Origin: Bradyrhizobium yuanmingense
Lineage (GTDB): Bacteria; Pseudomonadota; Alphaproteobacteria; Rhizobiales; Xanthobacteraceae
NCBI RefSeq assembly: GCF_900094575.1
Contig: NZ_FMAE01000002.1
Span: forward strand, 620,001 to 684,000
DNA length: 64,000 bases
Direction of reading: 5' to 3'
Shown: positions 34,307 through 42,953 of the stretch, piece after piece
Layout of the letters: every line of letters starts with the position of its first letter
Numbering within the stretch: the first letter of the stretch is position 1
Translations under genes and position numbers: made by a program
Notes under the pieces: generated by a model
Databases searched by the model: none
Seen by the model: the letters and a program-made list of their open reading frames with translations, nothing else
What the model was told of the DNA's origin: nothing

Positions 34307-36300
34307 GGAACGGATCAGTGCAGCACCGGCCGTTCTTCAAGGTCCTGGTGGCAAACCGCGGCGAGATCGCACTGCGCGTGATGCGCAGCGCGCGAAAACT
34401 CGGCCTCGGTGTCATCGCGGTCTATTCCGATGCGGATCGCGATGCGCTCCATGTGCGCGAGGCCGACCAGGCCGTGCGCATCGGCGAAGCCTTGCCGGCG
34501 CAATCCTATCTCAACGTCCCCGCGATCATCGAAGCGGCCAAGGCCAGCGGCGCGGATGCCGTTCATCCCGGCTATGGCTTTCTTGCCGAGAACGAGGCGT
34601 TTGCGCGCGCCTGCAAGGATGCCGGCCTCGTCTTCATCGGCCCGTCGCCGCAGGCGATCGAGGCGATGGGCAACAAGGCCGGCGCCAAGGAGATCATGAA
34701 GAAAGCCGGCGTGCCCATCGTGCCCGGCTACCAGGGTGCTGAGCAAGGCGACGAGGTCATGTTCGCCGAAGCCGGGAAGATCGGCTTTCCCGTGATGATC
34801 AAGGCGGTCGCCGGCGGCGGCGGCCGCGGCATGCGGCTCGTCACTGACGCGGCATCCTTCCCCGAAGCCCTGCGCAGCGCGCGGTCGGAAGCGAAAGCCG
34901 CGTTCGGCGATGCGGCCGTCATCCTCGAGCGGGCGATCCAGAACCCGCGCCACATCGAGATCCAGGTGTTCGGCGACAGGCACGGCAATGCCATCCATCT
35001 CGGCGAGCGCGATTGCTCGGTGCAGCGGCGGCACCAGAAGCTGATCGAGGAGGCGCCGTCGCCGGCGGTCACGCCGGAGCTGCGCGCGAAAATGGGCGAG
35101 GTCGCGGTGTCAGCGGTCAAGGCGCTGCGCTATGAGGGCGCCGGCACGCTGGAATTCCTGCTCGATCAGAGCGGCGCGTTCTACTTCATGGAGATGAACA
35201 CGCGGCTGCAGGTCGAGCATCCCGTCACCGAGGCGATCACCGGGCTCGATCTCGTCGAGCTGCAGCTGCGCGTCGCGCGCGGCGATCCCTTGCCGGTGAA
35301 GCAGCAGGACATCAGGTTCTCCGGCCACGCCATCGAGGTGCGGCTCTGCTCGGAAGATGCCGCGCAGGATTTCATGCCGCAGTCCGGCCGCATGGCGCGC
35401 TGGCAGGTGCCTGAGGGCATCCGCGTCGAGCACGCGTTGCAACCGGGCTCGGAGATTCCGCCGTTCTACGATTCCATGATCGCCAAGGTGATCAGCCACG
35501 GCGCCAATCGCGAGGAGGCGAGGGGACGGCTGATCGTCGGCCTCGAGCAGCTTACGGCTTTCGGCGTGACGACGAACCAGGCGTTCCTATTGTCGTGCCT
35601 GCGTCATCCCGGCTTTGCCAAGGGGGAAGCGACGACGGCGTTCATCGGCACCCATCGCGACGAGCTGCTTGCCCCGCGTGCGGGCGCGGCATTCGAGAGA
35701 GCGCTGGCGGGGCTGCTGCTCTACGTCACCAGCCCACGCGCGCCGTGGTGGCAGGGCGGGCGAAGCCTCGCTGCCACCTTTCCGCTCCCGGCGAGAATCG
35801 AGATCGCCGGCCACGCGCACGCGCTCGACATCATGCGCGAGCGCGACGGCAGCTACACGGTCATTGCTGACGGTTGCCAGGAGAAGTTCGAGATCGACCA
35901 GCTCGATCCCGACGCCGTCCGCTTCCGCCACGCCGGCGTGATGGACAGCGCAAAATTCCTGCGGGATGGCGAACGGCTGTACGTCCAGCACCGCGGCATC
36001 CCGCTCGGCCTCACCGATCTCACCCTCGCGGCACCAAAAGCGGCCGCAAGCAATGGCGGTGACGGCAAGGTCCGCGCCGCCATGAACGGCCGCGTCGTCG
36101 CCGTCCTCGTCAAGCCCGGCGACCGCGTCACCGCCGGCCAGCCGGTGCTGACGCTGGAAGCGATGAAGATGGAGCACGTCCACAAAGCCGCCATCGACGG
36201 CGTGGTCAGCGCGATCCACGTCTCCGAGGGCGAGCAGGTCACGACGGGCAGGATCGTCGCGGAGATCGGGGCGGGTAGCGCCACAAACGCGGTCTCGTAG
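34303..36300 (+). CDS. Acyl-CoA carboxylase, biotin carboxylase/carrier (alpha) subunit
   Basis: A 665-residue subunit that carboxylates its own biotin using ATP and bicarbonate. The biotin carboxylase N-domain begins KVLVANRGEIALRVMRSARK. The ATP-grasp part has the Gly-rich loop VAGGGGRGMRLV and the metal-site EMNTRLQVEHPVTE. The C-terminal biotinyl domain (about 590-660) carries the biotin site Lys622 in LEAMKMEH. The gene overlaps the carboxyltransferase by four bases (ATGA). The stop codon TAG lies inside a downstream R3 repeat. Domain order is the MccA/PccA/AtuF type. Confidence 0.93.
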   Translation: MRNGSVQHRPFFKVLVANRGEIALRVMRSARKLGLGVIAVYSDADRDALHVREADQAVRIGEALPAQSYLNVPAIIEAAKASGADAVHPGYGFLAENEAFARACKDAGLVFIGPSPQAIEAMGNKAGAKEIMKKAGVPIVPGYQGAEQGDEVMFAEAGKIGFPVMIKAVAGGGGRGMRLVTDAASFPEALRSARSEAKAAFGDAAVILERAIQNPRHIEIQVFGDRHGNAIHLGERDCSVQRRHQKLIEEAPSPAVTPELRAKMGEVAVSAVKALRYEGAGTLEFLLDQSGAFYFMEMNTRLQVEHPVTEAITGLDLVELQLRVARGDPLPVKQQDIRFSGHAIEVRLCSEDAAQDFMPQSGRMARWQVPEGIRVEHALQPGSEIPPFYDSMIAKVISHGANREEARGRLIVGLEQLTAFGVTTNQAFLLSCLRHPGFAKGEATTAFIGTHRDELLAPRAGAAFERALAGLLLYVTSPRAPWWQGGRSLAATFPLPARIEIAGHAHALDIMRERDGSYTVIADGCQEKFEIDQLDPDAVRFRHAGVMDSAKFLRDGERLYVQHRGIPLGLTDLTLAAPKAAASNGGDGKVRAAMNGRVVAVLVKPGDRVTAGQPVLTLEAMKMEHVHKAAIDGVVSAIHVSEGEQVTTGRIVAEIGAGSATNAVS

Positions 36301-36384
36301 GTGGGCAAAGGCGCGCAGCGCCGTGCCCACGAATGTCGATTGCAAAAGGGGGTCGTGGGCACGCTTCGCTTTGACCACCCTACG
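36296..36384. repeat. Intergenic palindromic repeat, family R3
   Basis: CGTAGGTGGGCAAAG at the start is mirrored by CTTTGACCACCCTACG at the end; inner arms CGTGCCCACG and CGTGGGCACG. Its first bases include the stop codon of the biotin carboxylase gene. Confidence 0.8.
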
Positions 36385-36449
36385 GCACCCTCCTGAAACG
36401 TAACGATTTCAACGAGGTATGCACTCGCAAGGTTTTGTGCGCAATCTCT

Positions 36450-36497
36450 ATTGAACAAAGTTCATTTTCAGGCGACAAATATTGAACGATGTTCAAT
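36450..36497 (+). promoter_or_regulatory. Two 17-bp operator-like palindromes
   Basis: Two copies of the same inverted repeat, ATTGAACAAAGTTCATT (36450-36466) and the perfect ATTGAACGATGTTCAAT (36481-36497). Their centres are 31 bases apart, close to three helical turns, so a pair of dimers would bind the same DNA face. The second ends 14 bases before the ATG of the ceramidase-like gene. The pattern is typical of a TetR-type repressor site, but no TetR gene is adjacent. Confidence 0.7.
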
Positions 36498-36511
36498 GCC
36501 TGGAGATCCGC

Positions 36512-37315
36512 ATGCTGCGCGCGCGTGACCAAGCTCAACCGGCCAATGCACTGGTCCCGCCAGTCGTTCGCCGACTCTCGTACGCCCCCCTTCAAACCGG
36601 CGAGAAATATCTTATCGGTGCGCTCCTCGTCCTGACGCTCACCGCGCTTCTGGCGCCCACGATGCCCGCCGCCGCCTGGCACATCCCGCATTTCGTCGAT
36701 AGCCGCACCTTCCTCGGCGTGCCCAATGCCGGGGACGTGCTGAGCAATCTCGCCTTCCTCGCGATGGGCGTCTGGGGCTCGGAGCGGCTGCGTGCCCGCC
36801 ACGATGCGCCGGTGGGTGCGAACTGGTTCTTCGTCGGCCTGATCCTCACGTGCCTCGGCTCGGGCTTCTATCATCTCGACCCCGACGTGCCGCAACGGCT
36901 CATCGCCGATCGTCTCGGCATGGCGGTCGCGTTTGCGGGCTTTCTGGGCATCGCGGCCAGCGAGCGCATCAGCACGCGCGCAGGCGAAGCGGTGCTGGTG
37001 CTGACGATGATCGCGGGCCTGTTGGCGGCCTGGGTGGCACGCGAGAATCTCACGCCCTGGGTGGTCGTGCAGTTCGGCGGCATGGCGCTGGCCGTGGGCC
37101 TCGCGTTCACACGCCCGCGACCCGGCGCGCTTGGCGTGCCGCTCGGCGGCGTGATGGTCTTCTATGTGCTGGCCAAGCTGTTCGAACTCGGCGACGTGAC
37201 CGTGTTCGAAGCGACCGGCCACATGGTCTCGGGCCATACGCTCAAACATCTCGCCGCCGCGCTCGCGGCCTGGCCGGTGATCCGGGCACTGGGATCTAGG
37301 CCGTGTACGCATTAA
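36512..37315 (+). CDS. Ceramidase-family integral membrane protein
   Basis: A 267-residue protein with about seven membrane segments and the conserved pattern of alkaline ceramidase-like hydrolases (CREST superfamily): NAGDVLSNLAF, GSGFYHLDPD, DRLGMAV and GHTLKHLAAAL, whose Ser, His and Asp residues form the metal site in the family. GGAG sits six bases before the chosen ATG; the open frame extends to a TTG at 36482, but that would place codons in an operator palindrome. Substrate in bacteria is unproven; ceramides, other lipid amides and signalling roles are all possible. The last codons fall in an R7 repeat. Confidence 0.75.
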   Translation: MLRARDQAQPANALVPPVVRRLSYAPLQTGEKYLIGALLVLTLTALLAPTMPAAAWHIPHFVDSRTFLGVPNAGDVLSNLAFLAMGVWGSERLRARHDAPVGANWFFVGLILTCLGSGFYHLDPDVPQRLIADRLGMAVAFAGFLGIAASERISTRAGEAVLVLTMIAGLLAAWVARENLTPWVVVQFGGMALAVGLAFTRPRPGALGVPLGGVMVFYVLAKLFELGDVTVFEATGHMVSGHTLKHLAAALAAWPVIRALGSRPCTH

Positions 37316-37402
37316 GCGGCTGGCCGTCGACTGATGTCCGCTTAAGCCCCAACACCAGCGGAGAAGCAGCAATCTTCCAATGTAGCTGAAGGGCCACATG
37401 CG
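37302..37402. repeat. Degenerate intergenic repeat, family R7 (AGGCTGTGT)
   Basis: The segment AGGCCGTGTACGCATTAAGC followed about 70 bases later by GTAGCTGAAGGGCCACATGC. A second copy with the same two blocks is at 42026-42130, and a fragment near 60372. Similarity is clear but imperfect. The first block ends the ceramidase-like frame. Confidence 0.6.
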
Positions 37403-37420
37403 GACTCATGCAGCGCAGCA

Positions 37421-38395
37421 TCATTCAATCACCTCGTCAGCCGTCGCGAGTAGCGCGGTTGGAATATTCAGACCGAGAGCGCGAGCAGTCTTAAGATTGA
37501 TCACCAATCGGAAGCGTTCCGGCTGCTGGATCGGGAGTTCGGCCGCTTTCGCGCCCCGCAGCAGTTTTGCAACATAACCGGCGGAGCGGCGATTGAGGTC
37601 AATGATGTCAGGGCCATACGCGAGAAGGCCACCTTCGACCGCTTCTTCACGCCAGTGATACACCGCCGGAATGCGGTTTTGCGCGGCGAGCTCGATGATC
37701 TTGCGCCGGTTGGCGAACCCGATGGGGTCCACAAGCACGAGCAGGCCCTGAATATCCTTCGAAGCTATGGTCTGGAAAGCAGGGCCTATGTCCTCCACCG
37801 AGCGTTTGATCACCGGAAGTATCTCGACCTGCCGGTCCGCGGCGGTTTTCTGGAAGTCGGCCATCAGCCGTGCATGATATTGGTTGTCGGGGTCGAGGAG
37901 CACCGCGAACCGCGACGCCCGTGGCAGTAACTCCAACAGAAGCCCGAAATTCTTGCCGCTGCTTGCGACCCCGGTCAGTCCCGTCACGTTTCCACCCGGC
38001 CGCGCAAGACTTGCGGCAAGGCCGACACCGACCGCGTCTGCGGTGGCAGTCACGATGGGGATCGTGCCGGTGACTGCCCTGGCGGCAATTGCCTCGGGCG
38101 TGCTGGACGCCACAATCACCTCGACTTCGAGAGCCACCAGCTCGGCGGCAAATCTCGCCAGTTGTTCCCGGTCATTCTTCCAGAACCGGCGCTCAATGAT
38201 GATGTTCGCGCCCTCCACATATCCCATCTCGCGGAGTCCGCGATCGAAGGCTTCGATTCGTTGGTGCGGAACTGACGCCAGGAAACCGATGCGAGGCATC
38301 TTCTTCATGAGCTGATGGGCGGGCTGCGCGATCAAGCTGCGCGGCCAAACGGCACCGATGGCCCCGATCAGTGCAATGAACTCCCGCCGCTGCAT
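37421..38395 (-). CDS. ABC-type substrate-binding protein (ABC_sub_bind family)
   Basis: A 324-residue exported binding protein. The N-terminus MQRREFIALIGAIGAVWP is a Tat-like or lipoprotein-free signal, then the two-lobed fold from RIGFLASV with GLREMGYVEGANIIIERRF, ARPGGNVTGLTG and the closing ADEVIE. This family is highly expanded in Bradyrhizobium and mostly lacks adjacent permease genes, as here. The ligand is unknown. It lies head-to-tail with a decayed copy (38426-38751) and another intact relative (38888-39859), which indicates tandem duplication. Confidence 0.85.
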   Translation of the reverse strand: MQRREFIALIGAIGAVWPRSLIAQPAHQLMKKMPRIGFLASVPHQRIEAFDRGLREMGYVEGANIIIERRFWKNDREQLARFAAELVALEVEVIVASSTPEAIAARAVTGTIPIVTATADAVGVGLAASLARPGGNVTGLTGVASSGKNFGLLLELLPRASRFAVLLDPDNQYHARLMADFQKTAADRQVEILPVIKRSVEDIGPAFQTIASKDIQGLLVLVDPIGFANRRKIIELAAQNRIPAVYHWREEAVEGGLLAYGPDIIDLNRRSAGYVAKLLRGAKAAELPIQQPERFRLVINLKTARALGLNIPTALLATADEVIE

Positions 38396-38425
38396 GTACC
38401 CTCCAAGGACCACGCCTGGGGATGA

Positions 38426-38751
38426 CTACATTAGCATTTTGCCGTGGGACCGTGTGATCGACGGAGGTATGCGGGATTGAGATGGGCCGTTTGGGTTGAA
38501 TAAGTCGAAAATAACGTCACAGCAAGAACCTCGCTGAATTAGGTCAGAGCGAGTGATGAAGTTCTCGCCTTCAACCCAACTATGCTCTCGGAGCTTTCGC
38601 AGAAAAGCATCGAGCTGCGTTGTACCAACTCCCGGCTCGGAGCACTTAGATAAACAATTCGATGGACACGTTCCTTTTGCCGGGCGCGCGCGGCAACTGG
38701 CCAAATTGCGGCCAGTCCGCCGAGGGTCGACATGAAATCGCGTCGCCTCAT
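38426..38751 (-). pseudogene. Decayed ABC-type substrate-binding protein
   Basis: Remnant of the same family as its two neighbours. The first frame starts MRRRDFMSTLGGLAAIWP, the usual signal region, and runs about 70 residues. A second frame then carries LDAFLRKLREHSWVEGENF, the family's early motif, so a frameshift separates them. Similarity stops soon after, meaning most of the gene is deleted. It lies between two intact copies on the same strand. Confidence 0.75.
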
Positions 38752-38887
38752 GACTAGCCTCCAAACAGCGGAGGATTATGGGGCGCAATCAGGACCGAGG
38801 ATAGGGAAATGAGTCCGCAATGGGTCGAATGCAGACGGTCGCGGTCGCGCGGCAAGGTCGCTACGGGCCGACATCGGGCGTAGAGCC

Positions 38888-39859
38888 TTATTCGATCACC
38901 TCGTCCGCACGGGCGAGCAGTGATGGCGGGATTTCGATGCCTAAGGAGCGCGCGGTTGCTGAGTTGAGAACCAAACTGAACTCCGTGGGCTGCTGAATGG
39001 GCAAATCCTCCGGCCGAGCACCTCCCAAGATTCGTGCGGCGTAGATGCCGGCTTTTTCAAAGTTTGCGACAAGGCTCGGCCCGTAGCTCATCAGGCCACC
39101 GGCCGCCGGAAATTCGCGGAATTCATAGGACGCCGGAAGCGAATGACGATCGGCCAATGCGACAAGTTGCGCACGCAGGTTGAAAAATATCGCATCGTTG
39201 CTGACGAGGACCGCACCGACTTGGGCGCTAACAAGCTGCCTGAAAGCTGGCTCTAATTCATCCTGGTTGCGCGCCTTGGCTACTTTCAAGGTCCGCCCGG
39301 TCGAACGGGCAACTTCGTCAATTTCCTGAAGCAAGTCTTGATTGTCAGGGTTCACCAAAAATCCGACGGTAGCCTTTTGCTGGAGCAGCTCCTGGATCAG
39401 TTCGAGGCGCTTTAGGACAAGCCTCGCTGTCATCATAGATATGCCCGTGGCGTTGCCCCCGGGGTGAGCGAAGCTCTTTGCCAGTCCGAGCTTCACGGGG
39501 TCTGACGCGATTACGAATACGATCGGAATGGTTGAAGTTACTTTCCTTGCGGCGAGCGCAACCACATTGCCCCCTCCGATGATCAGCGCTGGATTGAAAT
39601 GCAAGAGCTCCTGAGCGAGCTCCGGAAGCCTACTGTGGTTTCCTCGTGCCCACCTACGTTCTATCGTAACGTTTTTGCCAACTACGAAACCCCTCTCCGC
39701 GAGACCTCTTTCGAATGCTGCGTCATAGGGACTCGCAATGTCAGGGGAACCCACGGACAACACACCGATAACAGCTACCGCTGAACGTTGCGCGCTCGCC
39801 GTCAGCGGCCACAGAGGTGCCGCGCCGACAAGAAGCGTGATGAACTCCCGCCGTCTCAT
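38888..39859 (-). CDS. ABC-type substrate-binding protein (ABC_sub_bind family)
   Basis: A 323-residue exported binding protein, paralogue of the protein at 37421-38395. The signal region MRRREFITLLVGAAPLWPL ends near SAQ. The family landmarks GLAERGFVVGKNVTIERRW, AHPGGNATGIS and the terminal ARADEVIE are present. A frame extension to 39889 is possible but the MRRREF start is standard. The two intact paralogues share the layout but differ throughout, so the duplication is old. No permease or ATPase is nearby; ligand unknown. Confidence 0.86.
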   Translation of the reverse strand: MRRREFITLLVGAAPLWPLTASAQRSAVAVIGVLSVGSPDIASPYDAAFERGLAERGFVVGKNVTIERRWARGNHSRLPELAQELLHFNPALIIGGGNVVALAARKVTSTIPIVFVIASDPVKLGLAKSFAHPGGNATGISMMTARLVLKRLELIQELLQQKATVGFLVNPDNQDLLQEIDEVARSTGRTLKVAKARNQDELEPAFRQLVSAQVGAVLVSNDAIFFNLRAQLVALADRHSLPASYEFREFPAAGGLMSYGPSLVANFEKAGIYAARILGGARPEDLPIQQPTEFSLVLNSATARSLGIEIPPSLLARADEVIE

Positions 39860-40487
39860 GTGCGCTCCTAAGCTCTCTGGTGACGGCATCGTAGCCGTTC
39901 AGGCGAGCTCATTGAAAGTGGCCAAGGTCAAAAGTGTTGCATCCGCGAACCGCCGCAGACTTCTGTCTCCCCCAGCTCCACGAAGCGAGAAACATTTGTT
40001 CCCGCTCCTAGAATTGCAATATGGCAAGCCAATTTGCGACAGCATTACTGCTACACATCTCGCTGGGATTGCTGACCATGCCATTGTTTAAGGAGATCAG
40101 GGACCCTGACGATGCTCACGTTCCGGCGTCAGGCACGTGCAACCGCAAGAATGAGTTTCGACCCGGGCGGTTGAGGGGTTGGAGTGCAGGCTCAGACTTC
40201 TGCTATGGGTCAAAAGCGGTGCTCGGAGGGCGAGGTCCCAATGGTCGGCTGAGGGCCACAAGCGGACATCAACGGGACGATGCAAGAGCACATGGCGGAT
40301 TTTCGGTTGCCATGATCCGGCCCCGCGCTGGGGAGCACGGAGCGTACAGAACGCTGGCTTGAGGTTGAGGCAATTGGTCCAATCTTCTGATCCATCTTGA
40401 AACAAGATCAAGCCTCTCTAAGTCTCACGCCGGAGGGCTCCTCCGACCTCTTTTGGAAAGGATTGCTTGTAACCGTCGAGGACGACG
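39860..40487. other. Intergenic stretch without a convincing gene
   Basis: About 630 bases. Short open frames exist but lack good starts, ribosome-binding sites or recognisable motifs. It contains TGGGTCAAAAGCGGT at 40206-40220, a 15-base string repeated exactly at 49311-49325. GC content appears lower than in neighbouring operons, consistent with eroded DNA. Confidence 0.5.
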
Positions 40488-40721
40488 ATGATGACACTGG
40501 AAGAAAAGCTCGCCCGCTTGCGCACCCACCGCAATAGCATTCACCGCTACCACCGGCTGCTCAAGACCCGCCTTTCCGATCTGGAGCGCGAGTACATCGA
40601 AAGCCGTCTCTCCGAGGAACGGGCGGCGCTGGTAAGCCTCGCGCGCACGCCGTTCCCCATTCCTTTTAAAATGCCGCCGCCAGAGCAGCAGCCGCAGACC
40701 TTCAAGCCTGAGGTGACCTGA
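40488..40721 (+). CDS. Small hypothetical protein
   Basis: A 77-residue protein, very charged in its first two thirds (LEEKLARLRTHRNSIHRYHRLLKTRLSDLEREYIESRL), which should form a helical hairpin or coiled coil. A Pro-rich tail (FKMPPPEQQPQ) follows. GAGG lies a few bases before the first of two adjacent ATG codons, and the composition looks coding. No family was recognised. Size and helix pattern resemble small regulatory or adaptor proteins, but no function can be assigned. Confidence 0.55.
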   Translation: MMTLEEKLARLRTHRNSIHRYHRLLKTRLSDLEREYIESRLSEERAALVSLARTPFPIPFKMPPPEQQPQTFKPEVT

Positions 40722-41535
40722 GCTTGCCGTGGGCATCAGGAGGTCGCTCCCGTGCGACAGCGGCCCATCAACGGCGTCGAGCCGGATAGAACCGAGGATG
40801 ACATTACGCGTGAGCTGCTCGGCCCCAGGGGCGTTCCGGGCGGTCCCGATCCCGCCCGCATGGTCCCGCAGGTCGAGAAGAACACGCCAAAGCACATAAG
40901 GTGGAGAAACCCCGAGCTCCCGCGATGAACCGAGCGCCAGAAACCGGAACCTTGTTGATCTGGTCAAGGGCAGAGAGGCGGAACGGGTAGTGGCAAATCA
41001 CCGTTGCTCCGAATTGCGGGGCGCCTTTGATTGCGGTGCAATGATGCAAGACGCTCAGAAGTACATCAACATTGCCGCTCTAGTCGCGCTCGCTGGTTGG
41101 CTTGGTCTCTGTTTCAAGATGGGCTGGTACTGATGGGGCGGCTTACGCCCGGAGTAGACCACATCGGCCCCCAGCCTGGAGGTTTTTCCGGATCGAAAAA
41201 CGAGCTGGGACCGAGAGGTCTGCCGTTGGATGGCAAACGCAGCTTGGTCCCAAAAATCATGCCCCGTGGCATTCAAATTTGGGAATCCGACGCAAACGGA
41301 ATGCCCGATGAACCTAGCCCCGGAGCAAGGCCTTTCCATCGGCACTTTCGGAATTTGGCGCCGGGAGTAAGCCGTCCAGCAAGGCTAGCTCGAGCTGCGG
41401 CACTTACGGCTGACCCAAGGCCGACTGCGCTGAGTAGCTGCCGGCCCCAGGTCCGCACCGAATTTCGTCCGCGTCGGCTGGACAGGTTTTTCCGATAACG
41501 GCGAAGCTATGCCACGAGCCAAACGATCCAGCTTC
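40722..41535. other. Intergenic stretch, possible microprotein only
   Basis: About 810 bases with overlapping short frames on both strands, none with family motifs. The only candidate kept is the 30-codon frame at 41041-41133. No repeat-family member or tRNA was found. Confidence 0.45.
41041..41133 (+). CDS. Possible single-span membrane microprotein
   Basis: A 30-codon frame starting with two ATGs. It encodes a polar start (MMQDAQKY), a hydrophobic core (INIAALVALAGWLGLCF) and a short tail KMGWY. That layout is typical of one-span microproteins. No clear ribosome-binding site is visible, so it may be chance. Confidence 0.25.
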   Translation: MMQDAQKYINIAALVALAGWLGLCFKMGWY

Positions 41536-41907
41536 TCAGCTACCGGTGGTCAGCCGCGGCGGGTTGCGGGACATAATCCAGAGCTCGATCGCTGCCAAGA
41601 TTGCGACCGCCGCGCCGATGATCACATGCACGGTCATCGCGGTGGTTCCCTGGAAGCCCAATACCCAGGGCGATACCAGTGCCCACAAGCCGACGACGAG
41701 GTTCAGCCACTCCTCCCACACCGCGAACGCCGCCAGCGCCGCGACCGCAAGGATCGCGATGGCGATACCGGTGATAACGGCGTTCTGAGAGACCGTCCCC
41801 GCATCGAAACCGAATATCCAGGGCGAAACGAACAGTATCGCGCCGAGGATCAGGTTCGCAACGTCACAAAACTTTGCGTTCGTCCAATTCCCTTCCCAAT
41901 TCTGCAT
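41536..41907 (-). CDS. SPW-repeat membrane protein
   Basis: A 123-residue inner-membrane protein with four hydrophobic segments arranged as two SPW repeats. The repeat cores are ILFVSPWIFGF and ALVSPWVLGF, each Ser-Pro-Trp opening a short helix. GGAGGG lies four bases before the ATG at 41907, which decides the start over an upstream ATG at 41937. SPW proteins are small and of unknown function, often in stress-related loci. No operon partner is evident. Confidence 0.85.
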   Translation of the reverse strand: MQNWEGNWTNAKFCDVANLILGAILFVSPWIFGFDAGTVSQNAVITGIAIAILAVAALAAFAVWEEWLNLVVGLWALVSPWVLGFQGTTAMTVHVIIGAAVAILAAIELWIMSRNPPRLTTGS

Positions 41908-42444
41908 GGCACCCTCCATTGGAGGTTTCGATGCCAAATCAACCGCGTAATCGCCGAGCCGGTTTCCATCGCGGCCCGCGGCATAATGGCAACGGAGAGG
42001 CGGACCCGCCGCGCCGGTGCTGTCCTAGGCTGTGTGCTCATTAAGCAGCTGACCGCCTGCGGTCCCAACCTTAACAGCGGCGGGAAAGCGGACGGCTCCG
42101 GAGGTCGCTGAAGGGTCAAAATGCGAAGAACTCAGGTTGAGCAAATCTGGACCGCTCTGCCGCGATAAGCAGACCTCTGTGAGACGCAGCGCAACGTCGC
42201 AGATGGACCAAAGGCTGAATTTACGGACTTAGTCACTATTGGCACGCGCCAGCAGGGACGTTCGAAGCCCTTCTTCGATTGACACGATCTGACTGTTCTC
42301 TCCACTTGGCCAATTGTCGGTTAGAGGCTTGAAGTCGTCGCCGCCCATCCTAAGTTCAGACGCTGCCGGCTGTGTCCGGCAAAACGAAACTCATGCGAAG
42401 GATTGAGAAGCCCGCTTGCGCGGGCATAAGTCGAGGGAAGTCAC
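41908..42444. other. Intergenic stretch with one repeat
   Basis: About 540 bases. It holds the R7 repeat copy (42026-42130) and a small hairpin GCCCGC-TTGC-GCGGGC at 42410-42425 just before the next gene. No convincing coding frame was found. Confidence 0.5.
42026..42130. repeat. Degenerate intergenic repeat, family R7
   Basis: TAGGCTGTGTGCTCATTAAG at the start and GTCGCTGAAGGGTCAAAATG near the end match the two blocks of the copy at 37302-37402 with about four in five bases identical. Confidence 0.6.
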
Positions 42445-42726
42445 ATGAGAAAGCTTGCTCTTGCAATCGCCGCGGCAGCAACGCTCCTCATCGGAACCGT
42501 TGCGCCGGCCTCGGCCCATTGGCGGGGCCATCATCATCATTGGGGCGGTCCAGGCATCGGTCCGGCCATCGCGCTCGGCCTGTTCACCGGAGCGCTGGCC
42601 GCCGCGGCCGCACCTCCGGTCTATTATGCGCCGGTCTATGGTCCGCCGCGATACTATTATGGCCCCCGCTATTATCGGACCGTCCGGTATTATCCGGCGG
42701 CATATCCTTACTGGTATCCCTGGTGA
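42445..42726 (+). CDS. Small exported Tyr/Pro/His-rich protein
   Basis: A 93-residue protein with a clean signal peptide MRKLALAIAAAATLLIGTVAPASA. The mature part begins HWRGHHHHWGG, has a short Ala/Gly hydrophobic stretch, and ends in a run of Tyr and Pro (PPRYYYGPRYY, YPYWYPW). GAGGGA precedes the ATG. Similar low-complexity exported proteins are common in rhizobia; metal binding through the His cluster or a cell-envelope role are guesses. A strong hairpin follows the stop codon, and ftsH comes next on the same strand. Confidence 0.8.
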   Translation: MRKLALAIAAAATLLIGTVAPASAHWRGHHHHWGGPGIGPAIALGLFTGALAAAAAPPVYYAPVYGPPRYYYGPRYYRTVRYYPAAYPYWYPW

Positions 42727-42735
42727 ACTGATGCA

Positions 42736-42760
42736 AAGGCCCGGCCTGCAACCGGGCCTT
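42736..42760 (+). terminator. Hairpin terminator after small exported protein
   Basis: AAGGCCCGG and CCGGGCCTT form a perfect 9-base stem with a 7-base loop, 10 bases after the stop codon. No long T run follows. Confidence 0.7.
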
Positions 42761-42953
42761 ATCGCTGCCCGGCATCTCGATCGCCTGCGTCCGGCGCTGC
42801 CGAGCCCGCGTTTGGGACGACTGGAACCGATGGCAGCAGGAGAAGTTCTGTCGTGAACATGCAGGTCCGGAGGCGCACCGGGCCCGAGCGAGCGCGCCAA
42901 ATGCGCCTCGACGTTAGCCCGGCCCGCGTAACACGATCGGATCTGGCCTCCCC

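Noticed and set aside
40021..40362. 113-codon frame in the gap before 40488
   Set aside because: No ribosome-binding site, low-complexity Arg/Gly translation, and it runs through a repeated TGGGTCAAAAGCGG string.
42391..42900. 169-codon minus-strand frame opposite the Tyr/Pro-rich exported protein
   Set aside because: Antisense to a gene with a clear signal peptide and terminator; translation is Arg/Ile-rich without motifs.
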